This document shows, one piece after another, positions 16,583-24,188 of a stretch of 28,808 nucleotides of DNA; the first letter of the stretch is position 1, and each line of letters begins with the position of its first letter. A program made the position numbers and the translations under genes. This DNA comes from CBDCGW01 sp964430745 (GTDB lineage Bacteria > Acidobacteriota > UBA890), in contig CAYSHI010000257.1 in NCBI GenBank assembly GCA_964430745.1, positions 1 through 28,808 of the forward strand, given 5' to 3'. Below the pieces are notes generated by a model. That model was not told the origin of the DNA. It did no database searches and saw only the letters and a list, made by a program, of their open reading frames with translations.

Positions 16583-18430
16583 TCAGAAGCGGAAGTCCGC
16601 CGGGTCCACACCCTGCCGAATCAAGAATCGCTTGAACTCATCGCGTTTCTTGTCGAATCCCGGCACGCGTCGGTATTCGTTGCAGGAGTCCTTCATGTCG
16701 CGGATGCTGAACGTGTTGACCCAGGCGAAGTTCCTCCTCGGAGGTCGCCCGAGGGCGATTTCTTCTTCCACCTGCCGGGCGAGGCCGAAGAACAGGAACG
16801 CCATCACGACGAAGACGACGGTGGCGATGGCGGTGGCGAATCGCGTGACCGGCGATCCCAGGCCGTCGATCAGGCGTGACCTCGGTGTCGTCGCCGTCCG
16901 CCGATGCAGCGCCGCAAACGATGCCTGCAGGATGATCGCGGCAACAGACAGCACGGCGGCGGCCGCGAGGCCCGCCAGCCCGAGCGACCCGCTTTCCGAG
17001 ATGGGCCGTTCGCTGATTCGGAGCGCCATGTAGGTGATCCACAGCGCGACCATCGCACAACCCGCTGCGTTGAAGATGGCGACACCGACCGCGGAACGGC
17101 GAATGAGCCGGCGGTTAACGGTGACAATCACCATCGCCGCGATAGCGGCGGTGAGCGCCGTCCACCCCCCCAAAGCGCGAAAGGCGTATTGCTGCGCGCT
17201 CAGCATCTCGGCGAAGGTGTGAAACCTGGAGGAGCCTTCGAGCAGAAGCAGGAACGACCAGAAACAACAGGCGAAGGTAACCGCGCAGATCGCCGCGAAG
17301 AGCCGCGGCCGTGTCTTGCGGGTCCGCCGCAGGACGATGACGAAGGGCGGAATCACCACCGTAGTGGCCAGCGCCATACCGCGCATCCCGAACGTTGCGT
17401 TGCCGAGCCACCAGACGACCCAGGCAGCCTGAAAGAAGAGGTTGACGATGAGGGCCACCGCACCGAGCGCAAAGAAGAGGCGCTGCTCGGCGCGGCCGGG
17501 GGCCGCAATCATCGCCAGCAGAGCGACGAAAGCGAGACCGTAAAAGGGGTGGTGGCTCAGCAGGCCATGTAGGGGGTGGATCACCACCGCGGCCAGCTCC
17601 GGCTCACGGAAGTTGAAGCTGTCGAACTGCTCATCGCCGAAAATGTAGGACGACTGCAGCGGTGAGCCGGTCATCCAACGGTTCGTCAGTGCTGTCTGGG
17701 TCAGCCCGACAACGACGGGCAGCGCGAACACTACGAAGATGGCGGTGAGACGGGCGGGCGGTAGGCGGCGGCGGTGAGCCCGCCACGCCAGCACAAGAAC
17801 GCTCGGTACGGCGTAGATCGCCCAGTACGACTTGATGGTCACCAGGAAACCGATCGCCAGCCCCGCGATCAGTGCCTGGAGCAACCGTGGCTCGTCCTCT
17901 TCGACGACCAACCACACCAGCACGGCCGCGCATGCCAGGGCCAGCGACTCGGATGCATGCGTGTTCGAAAAGTACCCCGCGTGAGTGCCGAGAGCCGTAG
18001 CGCCGGCGCAGAAGATGGTCAGCGAGAGACTCCTGTCCGACAGCGTCCAGATCACCCGCAGCATGGCCGCCCAGAAGAGGAGGGCGGCCAGCCATCCCGT
18101 CACCATCGCGCTGAGCCGAAGGTCGCCGAGTGGTTGCAGGAAGAAGTTGCCCGTGGCGTACACGAAACCGCTGCCGTGGGACCACATCATGATCGGGACG
18201 CCGAGCGGAGAGATCGTGTATGTGGCCGCATCCCAGAGGTCGCCTTCGACGGCGGAATTCGCCCAATCGGCATAGCGGGAGAAATCGGCGCCGGGCCACG
18301 AAGAGGCCAGCATCAGCGTCGCGAAGATGATCAGCAGGGCATGGTTGCCGACGGATACCGGGCGTCCCGCACCGGCTTTCGCTCCGCCCTCGGCCGGCGG
18401 TACGGTGGCCGGTTGCGGCTCCCGGAACAT
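16583..18430 (-). CDS. polytopic membrane protein, second GT-C-like candidate
   Basis: 615 residues from the ATG at 18430, which overlaps the sulfatase stop by one base (TGATG), a sign of translational coupling. About 13 hydrophobic helices span residues 30-575; the soluble C-terminus (about 580-615) is charged. The first loop, GADFSRYADWANSAVEGDLW, with acidic residues just after helix 1 and then SPLGVPIMMWSHGSGF, fits the GT-C glycosyltransferase pattern, though more loosely than the gene at 6851. Likely partner: the sulfatase-superfamily protein encoded just upstream, since alkaline-phosphatase-superfamily enzymes often add or remove phospho- or sulfo-groups on surface glycans built by such transferases. 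The actual reaction is unknown. Confidence 0.72.
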   Translation of the reverse strand: MFREPQPATVPPAEGGAKAGAGRPVSVGNHALLIIFATLMLASSWPGADFSRYADWANSAVEGDLWDAATYTISPLGVPIMMWSHGSGFVYATGNFFLQPLGDLRLSAMVTGWLAALLFWAAMLRVIWTLSDRSLSLTIFCAGATALGTHAGYFSNTHASESLALACAAVLVWLVVEEDEPRLLQALIAGLAIGFLVTIKSYWAIYAVPSVLVLAWRAHRRRLPPARLTAIFVVFALPVVVGLTQTALTNRWMTGSPLQSSYIFGDEQFDSFNFREPELAAVVIHPLHGLLSHHPFYGLAFVALLAMIAAPGRAEQRLFFALGAVALIVNLFFQAAWVVWWLGNATFGMRGMALATTVVIPPFVIVLRRTRKTRPRLFAAICAVTFACCFWSFLLLLEGSSRFHTFAEMLSAQQYAFRALGGWTALTAAIAAMVIVTVNRRLIRRSAVGVAIFNAAGCAMVALWITYMALRISERPISESGSLGLAGLAAAAVLSVAAIILQASFAALHRRTATTPRSRLIDGLGSPVTRFATAIATVVFVVMAFLFFGLARQVEEEIALGRPPRRNFAWVNTFSIRDMKDSCNEYRRVPGFDKKRDEFKRFLIRQGVDPADFRF

Positions 18431-19803
18431 CACCGGATGTATCCGAGGTTGCGCAAGCGCTCCAGTACGGCGGGGTCGACTTCGCCGATGTCCTGCGCCG
18501 CGAGGCGGGCCTGCGCGGCGAGAGCCAACCACTCGACCTGCTGAGCGACCATGCGGGTGCGCCGCTCGACAAGTTTCCCGGCGAGGTTGCGCCGCTCGCC
18601 GCGGTCGTTGAGCAGATCGAAAAGATAGTGGCGATCGCCTGCTCCCTCCCGCGACACGGTGATCAACTTGTGTCCCTCATCGATGATCGCCGTGCCGTTC
18701 TCGAGAGACGCGAACAGTGACCGCGGTGCGGACGGGGCCGTGAGCATCTGGCGCAGGCTACGCCCTTGGGTCACCTCCATCGCGGGGGTCCCTGCTACAT
18801 CGAGGAGGGTAGCCGGAATATCGACGACGCTGACGAACTCGCCGACGCGCCTGCCTGCGCCCTCGGCCCGTGGCAACTTGACGATCAACGGCACGTCGAG
18901 AGTGGTGCCGTAGAGGTTCTTCTCGTGTCCCTTCTCGCCGTGCTCGAAGAACTCGTCGCCATGGTCGGCCGTAAGCACGACGAGCGTATCGTCCCACAGG
19001 CCGCGGGCCCGCAGCTCGTCGAATAGCAAGCCCAGGTACCCGTCGGTGTAGGCGATTTCTCCGTCATAGAGGGCGACGACGTGCCGCAGGTCCCTCGGCG
19101 CCATCCCGAGCCGTATGTCGTCGTTCCAGTAGAAATTCAATGACGTGATCGTTCCCTCGTAGTCCGGGTCAAACATCGTGTCGTAGGGCGCGGGGGGAGC
19201 GTAGTCGTAGTGGACGTCCCAGTAGTGAACGAAGAGGAAGAACGGTCCACTCCCGACGGCATCGAGCGCTTCGACGGCCCTCCGGTGCACCTCGGGTGAA
19301 GTCGTTCCCCAGTGCGAATCGTCGGCGTTCTCCGACCGATGGTCGAAGACACCGGCGACGTCGTCGTATACGTCCCACCCTTGGTCGAAGCCGAACGCCG
19401 CATTGAGGTACGGCGCGGCCACCACCGCTCGCGTCGCGTAGCCGGCGTCACGAAACGCCTCTGATACCAGCACGGCGACGTCAGGGATCCGATCCCCGTC
19501 GCGCTGTACGCCGTGAGCCTCGGGGTAGAGCCCGGTCAACATCGAGGCATGAGCCGGGAGCGTCCAGGTCGTCGTGCTCAGGGCGCGCTCGAAGACGATC
19601 CCCTCCGCGGCGAGCGCATCGATATGCGGGCTGATCCCGGCGCGCTCGTAGCCGTAGGTACCGAGGTGATCCGGGCGCAGACTGTCGATCGAGACCAGAA
19701 CGACGTTGCTCGAGGGTGCTGCGGAACAGGCCGGCGCCACGACGACGAACGCTCCGTAGAGCAGCGCCGAGCCAACCCGGCGTCGTCTGTTTGACTCTCT
19801 CAA
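18430..19803 (-). CDS. exported sulfatase-superfamily hydrolase with TxPxH in place of the formylglycine motif
   Basis: 457 residues if TTG 19803 is the start (GGAAG three bases upstream; Arg-rich signal sequence RRRRVGSALLYGAFVVVAPAC, possibly a lipoprotein signal at Cys26). An in-frame ATG at 19908 would add 35 poorly signal-like residues. The first metal site is VSIDSLRPDHLG (D40, D45). At the place of C-x-P-x-R stands T81-L-P-A-H85 (TWTLPAHASMLTGLYPEAHG), found in a large uncharacterised branch of the sulfatase/phosphatase superfamily; it cannot form formylglycine, so it may be a phospho- or sulfo-transferase or hydrolase using threonine. The second metal site is LTADHGDEFFEHG. It is the first gene of a two-gene operon with the GT-C-like protein. 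Confidence 0.84.
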   Translation of the reverse strand: MRESNRRRRVGSALLYGAFVVVAPACSAAPSSNVVLVSIDSLRPDHLGTYGYERAGISPHIDALAAEGIVFERALSTTTWTLPAHASMLTGLYPEAHGVQRDGDRIPDVAVLVSEAFRDAGYATRAVVAAPYLNAAFGFDQGWDVYDDVAGVFDHRSENADDSHWGTTSPEVHRRAVEALDAVGSGPFFLFVHYWDVHYDYAPPAPYDTMFDPDYEGTITSLNFYWNDDIRLGMAPRDLRHVVALYDGEIAYTDGYLGLLFDELRARGLWDDTLVVLTADHGDEFFEHGEKGHEKNLYGTTLDVPLIVKLPRAEGAGRRVGEFVSVVDIPATLLDVAGTPAMEVTQGRSLRQMLTAPSAPRSLFASLENGTAIIDEGHKLITVSREGAGDRHYLFDLLNDRGERRNLAGKLVERRTRMVAQQVEWLALAAQARLAAQDIGEVDPAVLERLRNLGYIR

Positions 19804-19825
19804 GGTACTTCCGAGGAGGGGAAAC

Positions 19826-19840
19826 GTGGGTCCGACCCAC
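19826..19840. promoter_or_regulatory. 15-bp palindrome upstream of the TxPxH sulfatase
   Basis: GTGGGTC (19826-19832), one central base, GACCCAC (19834-19840): a perfect inverted repeat 23 bases upstream of the proposed TTG start. It is a plausible operator for the sulfatase/GT-C operon, but no promoter is evident and it would be coding if the ATG at 19908 is the true start. Confidence 0.35.
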
Positions 19841-19911
19841 CGACGAGTATGGCTGTCCGAGAGGTCAAAGGCCAGGCAGGCGGCGAAGGCCTCTTGCTCC
19901 CACACCAACGA

Positions 19912-19971
19912 GATCTCGTCTTCGGTTCGAACTCGCAGCTACGAGCCGTCGCGGAGGTCTACGCGTGTGAC
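19912..19971 (+). pseudogene. relic of a katG 3' end
   Basis: In the + frame this reads DLVFGSNSQLRAVAEVYAC, 18 of 19 residues identical to the end of the KatG encoded at 14291-16474; 51 of 57 bases match, with 26 consecutive identical bases (19915-19940 against 16337-16362). Downstream similarity fades to GCAGGAGG. Four of the six mismatches are synonymous, so the copy diverged as coding KatG sequence before it was stranded. It overlaps, antisense, the last ten codons and stop of the PIN gene. Confidence 0.9.
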
Positions 19972-20391
19972 GACTCGCAGGAGGAGGCGCGCCAGCGCAT
20001 CCGCCGGCGTGACGATCTCGACACCCTGGACCGTCTTCCCGTACAGGTGACCGAAGTGCGTACGGTCGCCCGTGACCAGCAGACCAACTCGCGCCTGGAT
20101 GGCAGCGGCCAGAATCGGCGCGTCTTGTGGCGGAAGCCCAAGCCGGGCTGCCTCTTCCGCCATCGAAGGGGTGGCTTCGGCCGTCCGCGAAAGCCGGGCG
20201 ATCAGACCTTCGAGTTCCGTCAGGCGGCCCGGGTACTTCAACTCGATGTTTCGCTCCGCCTCGGCAATTGCGTGAGGTGAGGCGCAAAGAGTCCCTGGCG
20301 TACTCGAAGCGAGATCGAAGAGCGCTCGGGCTCTGCCGGCGGGACTGAGCGCGGCACTGAACAGGACGTTAGCGTCGAGAAAGAGCCGCAT
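19939..20391 (-). CDS. VapC-type PIN-domain toxin
   Basis: 150 residues of the PIN fold, a magnesium-dependent RNase used as the toxin in VapBC-like modules. Acidic landmarks are D6 in LFLDANVLFSA, a glutamate in AIAEAERNIELKYP, D94 in LPPQDAPILAAAI and D113 in LLVTGDRTHFG. The start ATG at 20391 follows the antitoxin stop with no spacing (TAGATG). The domain should end near VTPADALARLL; the remaining residues, VTRVDLRDGS and the TAG stop, are antisense reading of the katG relic, so the original C-terminus was probably replaced when the relic arrived or the gene was joined to it. It is most likely bacteriostatic by cleaving an RNA when the antitoxin is lost. Confidence 0.87.
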   Translation of the reverse strand: MRLFLDANVLFSAALSPAGRARALFDLASSTPGTLCASPHAIAEAERNIELKYPGRLTELEGLIARLSRTAEATPSMAEEAARLGLPPQDAPILAAAIQARVGLLVTGDRTHFGHLYGKTVQGVEIVTPADALARLLLRVVTRVDLRDGS

Positions 20392-20634
20392 CTAATCACG
20401 CCGGGCGGCGACTTTCTCGGCTTCCTCGGGGCTTATCTTGTCCGCCTCTGCGAATTCCGCCACGCGAGCGTCGCTGTACACCTCGAGCGGGTAGACACCG
20501 ACCTGGCGCAACAGGATCGACCCGTCGTCGGTGACGTCGACAGCGAGCAGCGCCTCGCCTTCGATACCGAGACGGTTGAGGATCGACTTGGGGATCGAGA
20601 GCTGGCCTTTCTTACCGAGTTTCGCGAGTTCCAT
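20392..20634 (-). CDS. AbrB/SpoVT-type antitoxin
   Basis: 80 residues. The first about 45 (MELAKLGKKGQLSIPKSILN, then RLGIEGEALLAVDV) form a swapped-hairpin AbrB DNA-binding domain (G-x-x-x-x-P-K motif), and the C-terminal about 35 (VYSDARVAEFAEADKISPEE) are the acidic toxin-binding tail typical of VapB-like antitoxins. It neutralises the PIN toxin and represses the pair. A frame stays open far upstream, but that part is antisense to the TonB-receptor gene. There is no Shine-Dalgarno site; a TACTAT hexamer ends six bases before the ATG. Confidence 0.88.
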   Translation of the reverse strand: MELAKLGKKGQLSIPKSILNRLGIEGEALLAVDVTDDGSILLRQVGVYPLEVYSDARVAEFAEADKISPEEAEKVAARRD

Positions 20635-20640
20635 GTGGGA

Positions 20641-20666
20641 ATAGTACCAGAATCCGGAATACCGGA
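20641..20666 (-). promoter_or_regulatory. promoter and candidate operator of the toxin-antitoxin pair
   Basis: On the minus strand TACTAT (20646-20641) is a good -10 placed six bases before the antitoxin ATG. Just upstream of it TCCGG (20653-20657) and CCGGA (20662-20666) form a short inverted repeat around AATA, between -10 and a poor -35 (TTTTCC), where an AbrB-type autoregulator would be expected to bind. Confidence 0.5.
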
Positions 20667-20838
20667 AAAAGGGAAACTGTGCGGAGCGGGAATGCATTTC
20701 GGCACCTGTGAGACTTCCTCGTGGCCTTTCCGGGTTCCTTGGTACAGTTTTCGAATCTCGGCGCCGACCCGGCCAGTGAAGAGCGGGTGGCGAATCGACT
20801 CCGGCGATGTCAGCGCTGCTCGCGATCCTCAGGACGTC

Positions 20839-23061
20839 ATGGAACAAGTCTCGTTCGTACCCGGTCTTCCGTCGCGCGGGATCTTGTCGCGCGTGGGACT
20901 GACAGCGTTGGGATTCGTGGCCGCCCTCACCGCCGGCGCCCATCTCGCGCAAGCGCAAGAGCAAGCCCACGCTCAAGAGCAGCGGCCAGCCGCCACTCTG
21001 CGCATCGAGGTCGTCGCCGCGGGGCAGCCGCTGGCCGGAGCAACGGTGCAGGTAACGGACCAGGAGCATCTCACCGACGAAGACGGCCTCGTCGTCGTGC
21101 AGGTTGCCGCAGGTTCGGTCCACGTGGTGGTGCGACGGGACGGGTTCGTCGATGCAGATCTCACCGTCGATCTCGAGCCGCTGGAGGACCGGCAGGTGTC
21201 CGTCGATCTGGTCCCGGCCGTCGACGAGGAGGTCGTCGTGGTCGAGAGTACCCGCACCGGCGGCCGGATCGAGGACCAGCCGATGCGCGTCGAGGTGCTC
21301 GAACGGGAGGAGATCGAGGAGAAGATGATGATGACGCCCGGCGACATCGTCATGATGCTCAACGAGATGGGCGGCCTCCGGGTGCAAACGACATCGCCGT
21401 CGATGGGCTCGGCCAGCTTGCGCATCCAGGGAATGCGCGGCCGCTACACGCGCTTCTTCTCCGACGGGTTGCCCCTGTTCGGGGAGATGCCTGGTGGGCT
21501 CGGCTTGTTGCAGATCCCGCCGATGGATCTGGGACACGTCGAGGTCATCAAGGGAGTCTCCTCGGCGCTGTACGGCGCCGGGGCGATGGGCGGCGTCGTC
21601 AATCTCGTGGCGCGGCGTCCGGGGAGCTCCGGCGAGCATGAGTTCTTGATCAACCAGTCGACGCTCGGGGCCACCGACGCGATTCTGTGGTCCGCATCGC
21701 CGATCGGTGAGCGGGGAGGTGTCTCGCTGCTCGCCGGGCTGCACCGGCAGAGCCGAACCGATGTCGACGGCGACGGATGGGCCGACCTGCCCGAGTACAA
21801 GCGGGCGGTTGCGCGGCCGCGATTCTACTGGAACGGAGAGGGCGGGGGATCGGCGTTCGGCACCGTCGGCGTGACCTACGAGCAGCGTACCGGCGGCACG
21901 GTCGCCGGGGCGGTGTTGCCGGAAACCGGATTTCCGTACACCGAGGCCCTCGAGACCACGCGATTCGACGGCGGAGTTGTAGGTCAAACGATCGTTGCGG
22001 ACAACTACGTCGTGACGGGTCGCGCCGCCGTGGTAGGCCAGTGGCATGACCACACGTTCGGCGAGGTGCGCGAGCGCGACCGGCACGCCACCGCGTTCGG
22101 CGAGGGGGCGATTCGCGGCGCCACCGGGCGCCATACGTGGGTGGCGGGAGCGGCTGTCGAGATCGACAACTACGATCCGGTCGACGTGCCGCGGTTCGCC
22201 TACAACTTCGTCAAGCCCGGCATCTTCGTTCAGGACGACATCGATGTGCGCGAGTGGCTGTCGCTCTCGCTCAGCGGCCGGCTCGACTGGCACAGCGAGT
22301 ACGGCACCTTTTTCAGCCCGCGTGTCTCGGCGCTTTTCCGCCGCGGTGGCTTCACCAGCCGTGCTTCCTTCGGCACCGGGTTTTTCGGACCCACGCCGCT
22401 TACGGAAGAGACCGAGGCCGCGGGCCTGACGCGGTTGAGGATCCGGCGGCCTCTCGTCGCCGAGCGCGGCCGCAGCGCCGCCGTAGATGTCGGTTACGAC
22501 ACCGGAATCGTCGCCTCCACACTCACCTTCTTCGCCTCGCGCATCGAGGATCCCGTGATCGTCGAGCGAGAGGAACGCTATCTGCTTCGCAACCTCGACG
22601 GTTTCACCGACAACCGCGGCGTGGAGTTGCTGGTGACCGCGCGCCGCGCGCCGTTCTCGATTACCGGAAGCTACACGTATGTGGACGCTCGCGATAAGGG
22701 GTTCGACGTGGATCGCCCTGTGTCGTTGACGCCGCGCCACAGCGCCGGGCTCGTGGCGATGGCGGAAGACGAGGACTGGGGCCGCGTCGGGGTCGAGCTG
22801 TACTACACCGGCCGCCAAAGCCTGGAGGCGGACCCCTACCGCGAGGTAAGCGAGTCTTATTTGATCCTGGGCCTGCTGGTCGAGAAGAAGCTCGGCTCGT
22901 TCGCGATCTTCGTCAACGGCGAGAACCTCACCAACGTGCGCCAATCGTCCTGGGGCCCCATCCTGCGACCGGAGCGCGGTGTCGACGGCCGCTGGACCGT
23001 CGATGCGTGGGCGCCGTTGGAGGGCCGGGTGATCAACGGCGGCGTGCGGGTGTTCTTCTGA
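20839..23061 (+). CDS. TonB-dependent outer-membrane receptor
   Basis: 740 residues from the ATG at 20839 (AGGA at 20831-20834); the frame is open upstream, but that part covers the toxin-antitoxin promoter. A signal peptide ends AQAQE (about 40). Residues 52-126 are a carboxypeptidase-regulatory-like domain, followed by a TonB-box-like EEVVVVEST (130-138), the plug (about 145-257, with LRIQGMRGRYTRFFSDGLPL and HVEVIKGVSSALYGAGAMGG) and a 22-strand-type barrel ending in phenylalanine (VRVFF). It takes up a large or scarce ligand (metal complex, vitamin or oligosaccharide) across the outer membrane using TonB energy. The ligand is not evident; no exporter, ABC transporter or SusD partner is adjacent. 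Confidence 0.95.
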   Translation: MEQVSFVPGLPSRGILSRVGLTALGFVAALTAGAHLAQAQEQAHAQEQRPAATLRIEVVAAGQPLAGATVQVTDQEHLTDEDGLVVVQVAAGSVHVVVRRDGFVDADLTVDLEPLEDRQVSVDLVPAVDEEVVVVESTRTGGRIEDQPMRVEVLEREEIEEKMMMTPGDIVMMLNEMGGLRVQTTSPSMGSASLRIQGMRGRYTRFFSDGLPLFGEMPGGLGLLQIPPMDLGHVEVIKGVSSALYGAGAMGGVVNLVARRPGSSGEHEFLINQSTLGATDAILWSASPIGERGGVSLLAGLHRQSRTDVDGDGWADLPEYKRAVARPRFYWNGEGGGSAFGTVGVTYEQRTGGTVAGAVLPETGFPYTEALETTRFDGGVVGQTIVADNYVVTGRAAVVGQWHDHTFGEVRERDRHATAFGEGAIRGATGRHTWVAGAAVEIDNYDPVDVPRFAYNFVKPGIFVQDDIDVREWLSLSLSGRLDWHSEYGTFFSPRVSALFRRGGFTSRASFGTGFFGPTPLTEETEAAGLTRLRIRRPLVAERGRSAAVDVGYDTGIVASTLTFFASRIEDPVIVEREERYLLRNLDGFTDNRGVELLVTARRAPFSITGSYTYVDARDKGFDVDRPVSLTPRHSAGLVAMAEDEDWGRVGVELYYTGRQSLEADPYREVSESYLILGLLVEKKLGSFAIFVNGENLTNVRQSSWGPILRPERGVDGRWTVDAWAPLEGRVINGGVRVFF

Positions 23062-23074
23062 GCGCGCTGCCCTT

Positions 23075-24022
23075 TTACCGCCAGATCACCAGATAACTCG
23101 CCGCGATGATCTGATAGTCCCCGCCCGATTCGGTCACCACGCCCTTGCTGTAGCTGGCGTGCAGGGCTTGGCCCGGCTTGAAGGGGTAGGTCAAAGCGAC
23201 GCCGATGCGGGCATTACGTTGCAGATCGCCGCGCTTTGTGCCGCCGACGGTAGTACGACCTCCGGCGTAGTAGGTCATGTCGAAGGCCGCCCAGAAGCCG
23301 GGGCGGAATCGCTTGATGAGGTGCAGCTCGGTCGACAGGATGGGCGCTTGCTCGCGCGTCCCCAAGACGAACTCGTCGTTGTCGGTAAAGAGCCACAGGC
23401 CGGCGTCGGCCTCCAACAACCACGTGGGTCGGATGGGCCAGATCACCCCGACCGCGGGTTTCCAGCCCCAGCGGTTGGTGCCGACGTTGACAATCTTGTC
23501 GGCCTCGTAGCCGCCGGTGGGCGCCGCCACCATCAGGCTTACGCCGATAATCGTGCGTGGCGCCGCACGGAGCTGCTGAAATGCCGGCCCATCCATGGTC
23601 GGCGCCCCGAGCAAGTTCATCGCCAGCCTGACGCGCACGTCGCCGATCGCGGATAGCTCACGGCGCACGGGCTGCCCCGCGAACTCGCCCTCGCTGGTTC
23701 CTCCGGAATAGGGCAGGATGAGCTGCACGCTCGACGTGCGTCCCAGCAGCCCGAACGTCTGTTGGTAGGCGAACTGAAAGCCGTGAAGCTGCGAGTCGAC
23801 ACCGACAAGCGGTAGGGAAGGATCGGTGATCACGTCGCCTGAGGAGTACTGGTAGGCGAAATTGGCAACCTTGGTGCCGCTGGGGGCAGGCCAGTAGGCG
23901 CGTGGGGCGAGCTCCTGGGCGACGGCAGCGGGCGTCCAGGAAAAGGCGACGATCACGGCGAGAGCGGCGAGCTTCTCGGCGATGCCGAAGGAATCGGAGC
24001 TGGCGTCGGAACACACTTCCAT
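23075..24022 (-). CDS. outer-membrane protein of the Phenol_MetA_deg (transporter) family
   Basis: 315 residues from the ATG at 24022; a further in-frame GTG at 24073 lies upstream of the apparent promoter. A signal peptide ends PAAVAQE (about residue 36). The rest is beta-barrel-like alternating sequence with family-type blocks: YQYSSGDVITDPSLPLVGVD, the TFGLLGRTSSVQLILPYSGG strand, IGDVRVRLAMNLLGAP, and GTNRWGWKPAVGVIWP, ending SYLVIWR. Members are small outer-membrane channels for hydrophobic or aromatic compounds; substrates are mostly unknown. It converges with the TonB-receptor gene, 13 bases from its stop, so the two are unlikely to be co-regulated by readthrough. Confidence 0.8.
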   Translation of the reverse strand: MEVCSDASSDSFGIAEKLAALAVIVAFSWTPAAVAQELAPRAYWPAPSGTKVANFAYQYSSGDVITDPSLPLVGVDSQLHGFQFAYQQTFGLLGRTSSVQLILPYSGGTSEGEFAGQPVRRELSAIGDVRVRLAMNLLGAPTMDGPAFQQLRAAPRTIIGVSLMVAAPTGGYEADKIVNVGTNRWGWKPAVGVIWPIRPTWLLEADAGLWLFTDNDEFVLGTREQAPILSTELHLIKRFRPGFWAAFDMTYYAGGRTTVGGTKRGDLQRNARIGVALTYPFKPGQALHASYSKGVVTESGGDYQIIAASYLVIWR

Positions 24023-24030
24023 GGGGCCGC

Positions 24031-24036
24031 ATTGTA
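24031..24036 (-). promoter_or_regulatory. -10 element of the MetA-like gene, leaderless type
   Basis: TACAAT on the minus strand, eight bases before the ATG at 24022, with no Shine-Dalgarno site between. This supports that start over the GTG at 24073. No clear -35 is seen. Confidence 0.45.
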
Positions 24037-24174
24037 TATGTCGGGAGGAGCCGGGACCGAACGTCGGGGCCACGATGGAGGACCCGCGAGACGGTCAAGC
24101 GGATTCGAATCGTCGCATTCGCGGCTAAGGGCCCCGGCGCCCGACCCGCCCGGGACGCCGGTCGACGCCGACTG

Positions 24175-24180
24175 TATACT
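24175..24180 (+). promoter_or_regulatory. -10 element of the nucleotide-transporter-like gene, leaderless type
   Basis: TATACT ends eight bases before the ATG at 24189; the bases between (CCCGAGCC) hold no ribosome-binding site. The -35 region is GC-rich and not recognisable. Confidence 0.5.
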
Positions 24181-24188
24181 CCCGAGCC

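Noticed and set aside
20635..22944. Long open frame on the minus strand continuing upstream of the AbrB antitoxin (about 850 codons in all)
   Set aside because: It is antisense to the TonB receptor, whose domains are unmistakable; such open antisense frames are common in GC-rich DNA. Only the last 80 codons, from the ATG at 20634, have protein-family features.
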